NCBI GenBank assembly: GCA_000151295.1
Contig: GG745353.1
Location: 38,233 to 56,028 of the forward strand
DNA: 17,796 bases
Source: Allomyces macrogynus ATCC 38327
Taxonomy: Eukaryota > Blastocladiomycota > Blastocladiomycetes > Blastocladiales > Blastocladiaceae
Direction of reading: 5' to 3'
Of this stretch, positions 8,628 to 17,796 are shown piece after piece (position 1 is the stretch's first letter; each line of letters begins with the position of its first letter). The notes under the pieces are model-generated. The model searched no databases, had not been told where the DNA came from, and was given only the letters and a program-made list of their open reading frames with translations. The position numbers and the translations under genes were made by a program.

Positions 8628-9486
8628 GGCGATGGTGCCGGTTCGCTCGGGTTGCAACAAGTTGCACGCGTGCGCGGGAGTCGAGTCGTGGCCAACAACA
8701 AAAGTCGCAGTGGACTGGGCGATGCGAGCGGACGTTGGGGGTCATGATCTTGCAGGTTGGTGGCACGCGACCGCGAAGGACGTTTGCTGGCGGTTACGGT
8801 TCGCGCATCGACAGCATCGACCACGTCCAATCGCGTACAGCTCGTCGACGTCGTCGACGTCGCCGACTCCATGGCCCCATGCAAGCACGGCAATCCAGAC
8901 TGATCGCAACGTTCGACATTTGCGACGACCAAGGTTATCGAGGAGCCACGAATCGTTGCGGGCAAGCGATAACCAGACGCAAGATGTTCATCAGCAGCGG
9001 CGCTGCCGGCGCCCACCTTTCGACCAGCTGACTGGCGAGGAGCGCGGGTGACAGATGTGCTTTGCAGCGCGTGGTCGGCGCTGTTCTCGTTTCCCATGGA
9101 CACGCACCTTGTCGGCCGTGTCTCCCTCTTTGCTGTGCTGGGCGGTTCCCACCTGCGTCGTGAGCGCTCATTTGCAAGTGCGCACGCCGTTTGCTGTGCG
9201 TCGACCTCGCTACGAGTTTTGGGCGTGATCAGCGGCCGGCGAGGAACGCACGTTTGCGACAATCGCGTTGACGTTGCTTGTGGCGACCGCGCTCGCGCTT
9301 GGGCTCACTTCTCCTCTCCTCGGCCAGTCGACGCGGCCCGACATCTCCGCCGTCGTTCTCTCCTCTGCAGCATCTCGACAAGCTCGACCGTCGTGTGCCG
9401 GGCTCCGCGGCCCTGCTTCCCGAGCCTGCGCTGCGTCGCCATCCGCGCGTTCCGTCGCTCGCAAACCCCCGCAATCCCGCACGACC
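8628..9486. other. Intergenic, divergent promoters of dolichyldiphosphatase (-) and ABC transporter (+)
   Basis: About 860 bases separate the two divergent start codons. Long open frames exist on both strands, but they are Arg/Ser/His-rich translations without domains and lack the exon codon pattern, so I read them as chance frames in GC-rich DNA. A 9-bp unit GTCGACGTC repeats twice at 8844-8861. A non-coding RNA or a 5'-UTR intron cannot be excluded. Confidence 0.5.
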
Positions 9487-12400
9487 ATGGCCGGCGCGAG
9501 TGGCAGCGGCAAACACCAGCCGCTGCCCGACTCGGGCGCGGCCGCACCGCTGAAGCCGAGCGCGCAACGTCGGCGGCGCCGCGCCGTCAACATTGGCTCG
9601 TCGGTGTTCCTCTCCAACTGGTTCTACCTGTGGACGTTTGCCTTGATCAGCCATGCACGCGCGACCGCGACCAAGGGCCAGATTGTGCTGCGCAAGCTGC
9701 GGTTCCGTATCGCCGACGACCTAACGGCGCGCGCCAATGGTCGCGGACTCGACGACGCGTGGAAGCACGAGGTGGAGCACAACCCGGACCACCCCAAGGT
9801 GCTCAACGCGCTGAAGGCCGTGTATCGCGCGCATTACTTTTTGATTGGGCTGTGGAAGATTGTCTGGGGCGTATTTACGTGGCTCGGTACGTTTTTGATG
9901 ATCCCTCGTTGCGGTCCACGGTCGACACGTCGCTGACCAGTACGTTCCCGATCCAACCAATGAGGCGCGTGGTACTTCCTCAAGGTCTTCATCCTGTTCC
10001 TACAAAACAACGAGGACGCGTTTGTCGGGCATATGTGGGCGCTGGCGCTCTTTCTCTCGTCGTTCTTGTCGTCAATTGCCATTCACCAGCTCTACGGCGA
10101 GTGCGCCAAGGAGGGCGTTCGTATCAAGTCGGCGCTGACGGTGTTGGTGCGTGCCTGTTGTTTCCTTGTCGTTGTGCACCTGTACACTTCTCATCATCCT
10201 CCCGTCCATCGATGTAGGTCTACCGCAAGGCGCTCGTGCTTGCCCGCGTGCGCGGCGGTGCCGGCGAGGTCATCAACATCGTCTCGACCGATATTGCGCG
10301 CGTGCAAGACGCGGTGCTGAATTTCCACTTCCTATGGACATCGGCCCTCGAGACGATCCTGATCCTGATCCTCGCCTTCTACGAGATTGGCTACTCGGCG
10401 TTCACGTCGCTCGGCATCATTATCTTGCTCGCGCCCGTGCAAATCTGGCTCGGCAAGATCACGTCCGAGATCCAGCGGTCAAACACGGAGATCACGACGC
10501 AGCGCGTGCACGTCATGTCCGAGGTCCTGACGGCCATCAAGCTCATCAAGTTCTACGCGTGGGAGGCGCCCTTCTCGGCCAAGATCAACGAGATTCGGCA
10601 CAAGGAAATGGAGCTTATCTACTACGCGTTCCAGATCAAGGCCATCAACTACGCCGTCGTCTTTGCGACGCCCGTGATTGTCGCTATTGTCGCGCTCGCG
10701 ACCTACCGGTTCACGGGCCACACGCTGACCTCGTCGCTCTCGTTCACGATCCTGTCGGTCTTCAACACGCTGCGGTACCCGCTGCTCATGACGCCGCAGG
10801 CCGTCAAGTCGTTTTCGGGTGCCTCTGTCTCGCTTGACCGGCTCACCGCTTACATGACGCAACCGGAAGTGCAGCCGATTGCGACGCAGCCGATCCGGCA
10901 GAATGACCCGACGTCGATTGAGCTCAAGAGCGCGTCATTTACCTGGGAAGGCGAGTCGCGGCCGGCGCTGCAGCACTTGTCGCTCAAGGTCAATCGCGGC
11001 GAGATTTTGGCTGTGATTGGTGATGTTGGGTCGGGTATGTCTTCCTTGTACTTCGACGCGCTGGTCCGTATTGTGAAACGCAGGAAACTGACCCCCTCTT
11101 GTGCGTTTGGAACAGGCAAGTCGTCGCTCGTCGCGGCGCTCCTGGGCCAAATGAACCAGACTGCGGGCGACCCCGTCAAGATATATGGCTCCATGTCGTA
11201 CGTGCCGCAAGAGGCCTGGCTGCTCAACTTTTCGCTGCGCGAGAACATTCTGTTTGGCTGCGACTACGAAAAGGCGCGCTACGACGAAGTCATTCGCGTA
11301 TGTGCGCTGACGCGCGACTTGACGCTCTTGGCCGCCGGCGACCAGACGGAAATTGCTGAGCGCGGCGCCAACTTGTCGGGCGGGCAGCGGCAGCGCACGT
11401 CGCTAGCGCGCGCCGTCTACGCCGACGCTGACGTGGTCTTGCTGGACGACCCCTTGTCGGCCGTCGACCAGGCGGTCGGGCGGCACATTTTCAACGAGTG
11501 CATCAAGGGTCATTTGCGCGGCAAGACGATCGTGCTCGTCACGCACCAGCTGCAGTACCTGAGCGAGGTCGACAAGGTCGTGCACTTGAAGGACGGCAAG
11601 ATCGCGCGGTACGGCACGTTCACGGAACTCATGCAAGACGAGACGTTTGCCGAGTTGATCAACAACCACGTGGCCGGCGGCGAGGAAGGGGACGATGATA
11701 TCGAGGCCATGCCGCTCGAGCCGACGGTTGGGAATGCGGTGCCCGTGCCCGTGGCGTCATCGTCGGCGGGCGGCGCCCCGGCCGACGTGGAGCTGAATCA
11801 GTTGACGGTCAAGTCGCTCAAGACCCTTCAAATCAACGAGCAGACCATTTCATCGATGATTGAACGCAACCAGCTGTCGGTGATCAAGGGTGTCGGCAAA
11901 TCGCACGACGTGGCCGGCGCGATCCAGCGCAACGAGCTCACGATCCACTCGCTCAAGGAGCTGCAAATGGCCGGCAGCATTGATTTCGCGCACGACAGTG
12001 ACGACGAGTACGATTCGGACGCGGACGGCGAAGGCGAGGAGCGGCGCGCCGGTCAGCTCGTGACCGAGGACAAGTCGGCCGAGTCGCTTGGGTGGACCGA
12101 CTACGTCAACTATGCGCGTGCTGGCCACGGTTCGGCGCTCACCGTCTTCACCATGATCTTCTTCTTTGTCGTCCACGGTGTGCGCATCGGGTCCGACTAC
12201 TGGCTCAAGTGCTGGATCCCGGACTCGCTCAAGCTCGGCGAGGACGGCGACGCTGTGTATGTCGGCACCTACGCCGGGTTTATTGTCCTGTTTGCCGCGG
12301 GCGTCTTGGCGCGTGGTCTGCTGTTTGCGCGCGAGGCCGCGGCCAAGGCGCGGTTCCTGCACGACCGGATCTTCCAGCGCATCTTGCGCGCGCCCATGTC

Positions 12401-14141
12401 GTTCTATGACACGACGCCGCTCGGCCGCATCTTGTCGGCGTTTGCCAAGCACCAGTTTCATGTCGACGAGACGATGCCCGACTCGGCCATGCAAGGGCTG
12501 CAGTACGTGCCGCTCACACTTGGCGCGTTCCTGCTCGTAGCGATTATCGTGCCGTGGAACTGGGCGCCGATCATTGGTCTGCTGATCATTGCCGCGCTCG
12601 TGATTTACTGGGTGACCCCCGTCGAAAACGCGCTCAAGGCGCAAGAGGCCGTGTCGCGGTCGCCCATCTTCTCGCACCTCGGCGCGACGCTCGAAGGGCT
12701 GTTTTCGATCCGCGCGTACCGCGCACAGACGCGGTTCGATGCGCTCAACATGACCAAGCTCGATGACAACCACGAACTCTTTTTGGCCCTGTCGCTCGTC
12801 AAGTCATGGACGGCGCTCTACATGGATATTATCACGTCGATTGCGATTTACGTAACGGCGCTGCTCATGGTCGTGTGCCGCAACGATCTTGGGACCACAG
12901 CCAAGGAACGCGCGTCGACGGGTGGGCTTGCCATGTCGAATGCGCTCCAGATTCTCGTGTTCCTGCAGTGGTCGATTCGCATGATTGGCGAAGTGCAGGC
13001 GCAAATGTCGTCGGTCGGGGTGCTGACCTACTACGCGACGCAGGTCAAGCAGGAGGCGCCCGCGGAAATCAAGGAAACGCAGCCGGCGGCGACGTGGCCG
13101 ACCGACGGGCGGATCAAGTTTGACGATGTCGTGCTCAAGTACCACGAGTTTGGTGTGGCGGTGCTCAAGAACGTGTCGTTGACGATTGAGCCCAAGGAGA
13201 AGATTGGGATTGTCGGGCGCACCGGTACGTCGTCGTTGCGTGCTGCAAGCGCTCGCTCACCGATACTTGGCTCATTTTTCTGATGCTTTGATCTAGGTTC
13301 GGGCAAGTCGACACTGCTCGTGTCGCTCCTGCGCATCGTCGAGGCCTGCAACGGCAAGGTCACCATTGACGGCATTGACGTGTCCAAGATTGGTCTCAAG
13401 AATCTGCGCGAGGCCATTGCCATCATCCCGCAAGAGCCCGTCCTGTTCAAGGGCGACATTCGGTACAACCTGGACCCGTTCAACCGGTCGACCGACGAGG
13501 AAGTGTGGCGCGCACTCGAGGCCGTTCACCTCGCCGACACGCTGCGCGTCATGCCTTTGCAGCTCGAGTCACCCGTGATTGAAAACGGCAAGAACTGGAG
13601 TCTTGGCCAGCGGCAACTGTTTTGTATTGCGCGTGCAATCCTGTCGCGTGCCAAGATCTTGGTGCTCGACGAGGCGTCGGCGTCGATTGATATGCAGACC
13701 GACGCCCTGATTCAGGCGTCGATCAAGAAGAACTTTGCCGATTTGACGGTGCTCACGATTGCGCACCGGTACGTGTGCTGCCGCTCGCTCGTCTTTGCCA
13801 GCGTGGACCATTTCTCACTACCATCCCAATCGTCGTCTAGCCTGAACACGATCATTGAGTCGGACCGCGTGCTCGTCATGGAAGCCGGGCAGCTCGTCGA
13901 GTTTGACGAGCCGCTTGCGCTGCTCGACCGGCCCAACGGCCATTTCGCGTCGCTCGTCGCCAACACGGGCGAGGCAACGGCCGCCAAGTTGCGCGTGATT
14001 GCGCAGGCCGCGCATAACGAGCGTGTCGCCAAGCGCACTACCAAGCCCGATGCTGCCGAGGACCCGGCTTTGCTCGAGCACGCGGGTTCGCCGACGGCCG
14101 GGTCGCCTGCCAAGTCGCCGACGCGGTCGGTGCACTCGTGA
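9487..14141 (+). CDS. ABCC/MRP-type full ABC transporter (TMD-NBD-TMD-NBD)
   Basis: The model is join(9487..9886, 9965..10146, 10218..11034, 11116..13224, 13297..13768, 13841..14141), 1426 residues, phases consistent. TMD1 carries the MRP hallmarks GAGEVINIVSTDIARVQD, FLW, and EVLTAIKLIKFYAWEAPF. NBD1 has Walker A GDVGSGKSS (about 461-469), Q-loop YVPQEAWL, signature LSGGQRQR (about 554) and Walker B VVLLDDPLSAVD, with the Asp typical of ABCC NBD1. A charged linker (about 652-790) holds internal repeats and an acidic DSDDEYDSDADGEGEE patch. TMD2 follows (IFQRILRAPMSFYDTTPLGR). NBD2 has GRTGSGKST, IPQEPVLFKGDIRYNLDPF, NWSLGQRQLFCIARAIL, LVLDEASASID and the H-loop IAHR. There is no N-terminal TMD0, so it is a short ABCC (MRP4/5-like layout). 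Such proteins export organic anions and conjugates at the plasma or vacuolar membrane; the substrate is unknown. Introns interrupt both Walker A motifs. Confidence 0.97.
11790..11973 (+). repeat. Imperfect peptide repeats in the linker of the ABC transporter
   Basis: The linker after NBD1 contains NQLTVKSLKTLQ (from about 11796) and NELTIHSLKELQ (from about 11931), with a partial third copy NQLSVIKGVG (from about 11868). The spacing and the shared N-(Q/E)-L-(T/S)-(V/I) start suggest duplication of a short helical segment. Confidence 0.7.
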
Positions 14142-14537
14142 GTGTGCACACAGGAGCGTGGAGGTTGACTGAGCGGACTGACAGGGCGAAGAGGTGAGAG
14201 GAGCATGGCGACTGTGCTCATTGATGAAATCCAGAATTAGTCGGGTGCGATGGATACCGCACCGAATAGGATTTGATTTGGATTGTTATCACTTCTTTAA
14301 TTTTGTCGCGTGCTGGTCCGCCTGCCTGGTTTGATCTGTTGCTCGAGAGCATGATGCTCGCAATCAGGGGTAGCGGCAGGGCGGGAGGACTTGGTCGTTG
14401 CTGGACATTGGCATCACACTGACGCAGGTCCAAGTCTTTTGAGTCATGTGACTCTGACCAGTTCGACATTAGACGCCGAAATGCACAGCAACGACCCGCC
14501 AAGTCGACAGTTCACCCTCTCCCATTTTCTGGCAAAA
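14142..14537. other. Intergenic, ABC transporter 3' end and uL4 promoter
   Basis: These 396 bases hold no supported gene. A relatively AT-rich patch at 14220-14320 is probably the 3' UTR of the transporter. The uL4 promoter should lie in the second half and includes the palindromic TGAGTCA element listed separately. Confidence 0.5.
14440..14454. promoter_or_regulatory. TGAGTCA (Gcn4/AP-1-type) site within an inverted repeat upstream of uL4
   Basis: Positions 14440-14446 read TGAGTCA, the consensus of Gcn4/AP-1-type bZIP factors. It is part of a 6-bp inverted repeat GAGTCA-TG-TGACTC at 14441-14454. It lies about 90 bases before the uL4 start codon. Function is inferred from the motif and position only. 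Confidence 0.4.
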
Positions 14538-15968
14538 ATGTCCGCCGCCGTACGTGGGCTCGTCATGTCCACTCGCTGCAAAACCGCTACAGTCGCGCGC
14601 GCGCACGCTCGACCATCCGCTGCGAGAAATCCAGCTCGCCATGCCGAACCGCCTTCATTACCTTCGTCGCCCCCGTGACCACGTCGATGAATTCCACGAT
14701 TTTGCCGGAAACTGCGCCGTTTTCGACCTCGGACGACTGTTTTGCGGAAACGGCGCAAGAAACGGCGAGAATCGGTTGACGGTGGGCGTGGTGATCGCAA
14801 CGGATGGACGAGCGTGCGACCCCCCACGCACCTCTTCGAAGATCCCGTTTCAGCGACCATGAATTGACGAAAACGACGTTTTCCGGTTGCGCAACGCTAG
14901 GCCCGCCCCGTTGTCAACGTTTACGGCGAGAAGGAGGTCGTTGCCTCGCTGCCGCTGCCGGCGGTCTTCAAGGCCCCGATCCGTCCGGACATTGTCCGCG
15001 CGGTCTACACGAACGTGGCCAAGAACAAGCGCCAGGCCTACGCTGTCTCGGTCAAGGCTGGTCACCAGACGTCGGCCGAGTCGTGGGGTACTGGTCGCGC
15101 TGTTGCGCGTATCCCGCGTGTGGGCGGTGGCGGTACGCACCGCTCGGGCCAGGCCGCGTTCGGTAACATGTGCCGTGGCGGTCGCATGTTCGCTCCGACC
15201 AAGGTCTGGCGCCGCTGGCATGTGCGCACGAACGTGAACCAGAAGCGGTTCGCGGTTGCGTCGGCGCTCGCCGCCTCGGCGGTCCCGTCGCTCGTCCTGG
15301 CCCGTGGTCACCGCATCGAGCGCATCGCTGAGGTGCCGCTCGTCATTGCCGACGACGCCGAGTCGCTCGTCAAGACCAAGGCCGCTGTCACGCTGCTGCG
15401 CGCCATCAAGGCCTACGACGACGTCAAGAAGGTTGTTGCCTCGAAGAAGCTCCGCGCCGGTAAGGGCAAGCTCCGCAACCGCCGCCACACCCAGCGTCGC
15501 GGTCCTCTTGTCGTCTACGGCAACGACAACGGCATCGTTCGCGCGTTCCGCAACATCCCCGGTGTGGAGCTCGCCAATGTGCGCCACCTGAACCTGCTCC
15601 AGCTCGCGCCGGGCGGTCACCTCGGCCGTTTCTGCATCTGGACGCAGTCGGCGTTCGCTGCTCTCGACTCGGTCTACGCCGACAAGTCGAACTACGAGCT
15701 GCCGCAGCACATTGTCAACGTTGCTGACCTGCACCGTCTGATCAACTCGGACGAGATCCAGTCGGTCCTCAAGGCCGCTGGCCAGGCCAAGACCAAGCGC
15801 CCGTTCACGCAGAAGAAGAACCCGCTCAAGAACGCGGGCATCATGAAGCGCCTGAACCCCTACGCCAAGGTCACCAAGGCCCAGGGCGCCAAGGCTGGCA
15901 AGAAGGCCGCGCCCAAGAAGCACGTCGGTGCCTCGGCCGCCTTTGTTGCTGAGCTCAAGTCGCTGTAA
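14538..15968 (+). CDS. RPL4: 60S ribosomal protein uL4 (RPL4)
   Basis: The model is join(14538..14549, 14901..15968), 359 residues, close to yeast uL4 (362). Exon 1 encodes only MSAA after a good AAAAATG context and ends in a GTACGT donor. Exon 2 opens [12 protein letters not shown] and is nearly invariant through [63 protein letters not shown] and [20 protein letters not shown]. uL4 is an early-binding large-subunit protein whose long internal loop (around [20 protein letters not shown]) lines the peptide exit tunnel. The C-terminal extension is Lys/Ala-rich, as usual in eukaryotes. Codon bias is the strongest in the window, fitting high expression. The wording is closest to fungal uL4. The 351-nt first intron is much longer than most here and may host an antisense gene. 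Confidence 0.98.
14587..14860 (-). CDS. Candidate small gene antisense within the uL4 intron (unrecognised)
   Basis: On the minus strand, 14736..14587 is an open stretch ending in TAG with good codon bias. It encodes 49 residues including [30 protein letters not shown] and [12 protein letters not shown], which read like a compact helical protein rather than random translation. An acceptor (GCAAAACAG) precedes it. A short first exon from the ATG at 14860 ([11 protein letters not shown], to 14828) can be joined through a GTGGGG donor in phase 0, giving about 60 residues. The stronger-looking GTGCGT donor at 14831 would be out of phase. I recognise no family. The whole unit lies inside intron 1 of uL4 (14550-14900). 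It could instead be chance. Confidence 0.4.
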
Positions 15969-16521
15969 AGTCGCTTTTGCCGTGACGACGGGTGCAACCA
16001 GAGGGAATGCGATAACCAATACAAATTCCTCGGCGTTGCCCCAATCTCAAAACCATTTTCTTTGCTTCACCCGACACTGGTCGCCAGTCGTCGTCAACCG
16101 TCACCGCGTCACCACTGAGACCGAGCCCCGGCTGGTTGCGGCTTGCACCATCTTGCCCCGTCGCGCCGCATGCAAAGGGTTCTGGACCAAACCCGTCCGA
16201 CAACGACACCCTTTTTCTTGGCAAGAGCCGGCTCGAAGAGCGCGTGATGAAGGTGATGTGAGGCTGTGAGGCGCTTGTCGAGCCGCTGGTCAAACCGCAA
16301 GTGCCCCGTGAGTCGCGACACTCTCGCTGCCCGAAAACTGGGCATCGTGAACGCCGCCCGACGCAATCCTTGACAACTGATCGCCGCTGATCCCTGACCG
16401 TCAAGTCCTCCACGACTCTCGTGCCAGCAACGACGCCGTACCAGCTCGACTCTCCGACCAGCAGCATTGCAAATTTCGCGTCCAGTTGGCACTCGTCGCG
16501 ACCAACTCAAGCACGCCGACG
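15969..16521. other. Intergenic, uL4 3' end to CLC gene start
   Basis: These 553 bases contain no supported gene. Minus-strand open frames across 15955-16549 give Arg/Ser-rich translations without domains. The stretch should hold the uL4 3' UTR and the promoter and 5' UTR of the CLC gene. Confidence 0.5.
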
Positions 16522-17796
16522 ATGGCTGCCGATTCTGGCCAATATTCACCCACTCGACCTGATCATTTGGCGGGCGCTCAACATGATGCCGTGCCGCTCG
16601 AACCCGTGGTCGCGGTCACGGCCTCGCCCGCATCGCCCGTCGCTGGTCTGAGCGCAAGCTCATCGACGGCCGAAGCCGAAATTGCATCAGGAACCGACCC
16701 TTCCTGTACTCGTCCTCTTCTCGACGATGCGGCGTGTGGTGATATTGCACCTGACCCGTCTGGCGTGCCGCAGGACCGCGACCCGGCCACGACCAAGCCG
16801 ACGCTTGCGCCGACGCCGGCACCATCAGCACCTGCTACGCCGCAGTTGCTCGGAGCCCGACTGTTGCGCGGCCGTGGTCTGCACATTCGCCAAGGGTCCC
16901 TTGCCAGTATCATGACCGAGCGGCTCCCGACGGCCTTGGCCACGGCGTGGTCGTCGATTGGCGAGTCGTGGGCACACCATTCGACATCGAGCGGCATGCC
17001 GGGCACGCCGGGCCTGCTCAATCCGGACCAATACCGCGGCTCGCTCACGGGCGACAGCAACTGGCTTCGCCTGCAACGGCGCAAATTACCGCGCACGTCG
17101 GTCGATGCTGTCCAGAATCTCGACCTCCAGCGCGAGAACACACTGGGTCACATGTACGAGGAGCGCGTGGAACAGGCGGGTCACACGCGCGCGACGGACC
17201 TCGAGGAGATTGATAACGTGCCGCTGCGCCAGTATCATCAGCGCGTGAAGCCGCACCGGCAAGTTTTTGTGCGGTTTGCCATGTGCTGCTTGCTCGGATT
17301 GGTGACCGTGTCGCTCTACTATGCGCTGCACGCGACGACCGAGCTGTTCCAGCATTGGCGCGTCCATGTCGCGCAGGGATTGCTCGCGACGCATTCGTAT
17401 CTCGGGCTGTGGGGTTTTTTGCTCGGTGTTGCCCTTGTTTTGGCGACCGTCGCCATGGTCATAGTCCTGGTCGAGCCGAGGTCCGCTGCTTTGCGCAACG
17501 TTTCTTCGTAATAACCCTGCCTGACGCCCTATCCGTGCGGCGTGCTCCCGTTCTCCTCCTTGAACAGCGCTGCCGGGTCTGGAATGCCCGAAGTAATCGC
17601 GTTTTTGAACGGTCTCGAGCGACCATATTATCTCTCGTCGCGCATGCTGATCGCCAAGCTCGTCGGCATGTTTTGCGTCGTGAACAGCGGCCTCTTTTCC
17701 GGGTACGACGGCCCTCTCATCCACTGTTCGTACCCTTTTTACACGTACGTTCCGATTTTGGTCGCAAAGTGACGCCCACCGTTTTCTTTAGCATGC
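16522..17796 (+). CDS. CLC-family chloride channel/exchanger, CLC-6/7-like (5' part)
   Basis: The model is join(16522..17480, 17568..17725, 17792..>17796), phases consistent. The ATG at 16522 starts a roughly 245-residue cytosolic N-terminus rich in Pro, Ala and Ser. From about residue 247 comes the first membrane helix (VFVRFAMCCLLGLVTVSLYY) and then a second (LGLWGFLLGVALVLATVAMV), followed by EPSAAGSGMPEVIAFLNG. GSG(I/M)PE is the CLC chloride-binding motif. The next helix leads to SGYDGPLIHS, where the family has G(K/R)EGP. The IHS after the motif and the helix wording resemble CLC-6/7, the endosomal/lysosomal 2Cl-/H+ exchangers. The expected gating glutamate reads as Asp (GAC). The last intron (17726-17791, GTTCGT to TTTAG) leaves five bases of exon 3, and the remaining helices and CBS domains lie beyond the window. 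Confidence 0.9.

Noticed and set aside
8844..8861. GTCGACGTC direct repeat as a regulatory or mobile-element signature
   Set aside because: Two short copies of a palindromic GC-rich unit are expected by chance in this sequence, and no flanking duplications or terminal repeats were seen.
8543..9262. 239-codon minus-strand open frame over the divergent promoter region
   Set aside because: Its translation is Arg/Ser/Thr-rich without domains, it overlaps dolichyldiphosphatase exon 1 in another frame, and its codon use is unlike real exons here.
9490..9513. Walker A-like GASGSGKH at the transporter N-terminus
   Set aside because: It lies in a disordered Ala/Gly/Ser-rich leader before the first membrane helix, with no other nucleotide-binding motif nearby. 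The true Walker A motifs are in the two NBDs.
9048..10217. 389-codon plus-strand open frame over the start of the ABC gene
   Set aside because: It runs in a different frame through exon 1, intron 1 and exon 2 of the transporter, and its translation has no family resemblance.
11850..12773. 307-codon minus-strand open frame inside the ABC transporter
   Set aside because: It is an antisense shadow of the large transporter exon, with a low-complexity Arg/Glu/His translation and no start context or domain.
14550..14900. C/D-box snoRNA in the uL4 intron, as in vertebrate RPL4
   Set aside because: I found only a weak C-box-like CGATGAA and no matching D box and terminal stem at the right spacing.
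14850..16019. 389-codon minus-strand open frame opposite uL4
   Set aside because: It mirrors the highly biased uL4 exon on the other strand. GC-rich third positions remove stops antisense, and the translation is Arg/Leu/Val-rich without a domain.
15955..16467. 170-codon minus-strand open frame downstream of uL4
   Set aside because: It overlaps the end of uL4 antisense, and its translation shows no motif or compositional sign of a real protein.

Overview
This window is intron-rich, GC-rich nuclear DNA of a eukaryote. It holds eight recognisable protein-coding genes, one of them cut at each window end, and one small candidate gene on the opposite strand inside an intron. The best guess for the organism is a flagellated (zoosporic) early-diverging fungus, perhaps Blastocladiomycota. 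The reasons are a ribosomal protein uL4 that reads like a fungal one, a C-terminal G-box of the centriole protein CPAP/SAS-4 (kept only in lineages with centrioles), strong G/C third-position codon bias, and short introns. Most introns are about 60-105 nt, start with GTRNGY-like donors, often carry a CTGAC/TTGAC-like branch site, and end in AG. The lineage is an inference. The exon structures below were built by hand from reading frame, splice phase and family similarity.

Layout: (1) 223-384, + strand, last exon of a CPAP/TCP10-type protein. (2) 826-1700, +, a neuferricin/CYB5D2-like MAPR haem-binding protein. (3) 1966-3681, -, translation factor eIF3m, convergent with (2). (4) 3939-5311, +, a protein joining an N-myristoylation-type N-terminus, an EF-hand and a CAP-Gly domain, divergent from (3) over a 257-bp shared promoter. 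(5) 5742-7598, +, malonyl-CoA decarboxylase with a possible mitochondrial presequence and a C-terminal SKL peroxisomal signal. (6) 7737-8627, -, dolichyldiphosphatase. (7) 9487-14141, +, a full ABCC/MRP-type ABC transporter. (8) 14538-15968, +, ribosomal protein uL4, whose 351-nt first intron holds a possible small antisense gene (14587-14860). (9) 16522 to the window end, +, the start of a CLC-6/7-like chloride channel/transporter.

The genes are mostly housekeeping and form no operon or gene cluster. The points of most interest are the EF-hand/CAP-Gly architecture with a changed tubulin-tail motif, the CLC gene whose gating glutamate reads as aspartate, the ABC transporter whose two Walker A motifs are each split by an intron, two ABC introns that are stop-free multiples of three, and the antisense candidate inside the uL4 intron. 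I see no mobile element, tRNA, rRNA or CRISPR array, and no novel multi-gene system.
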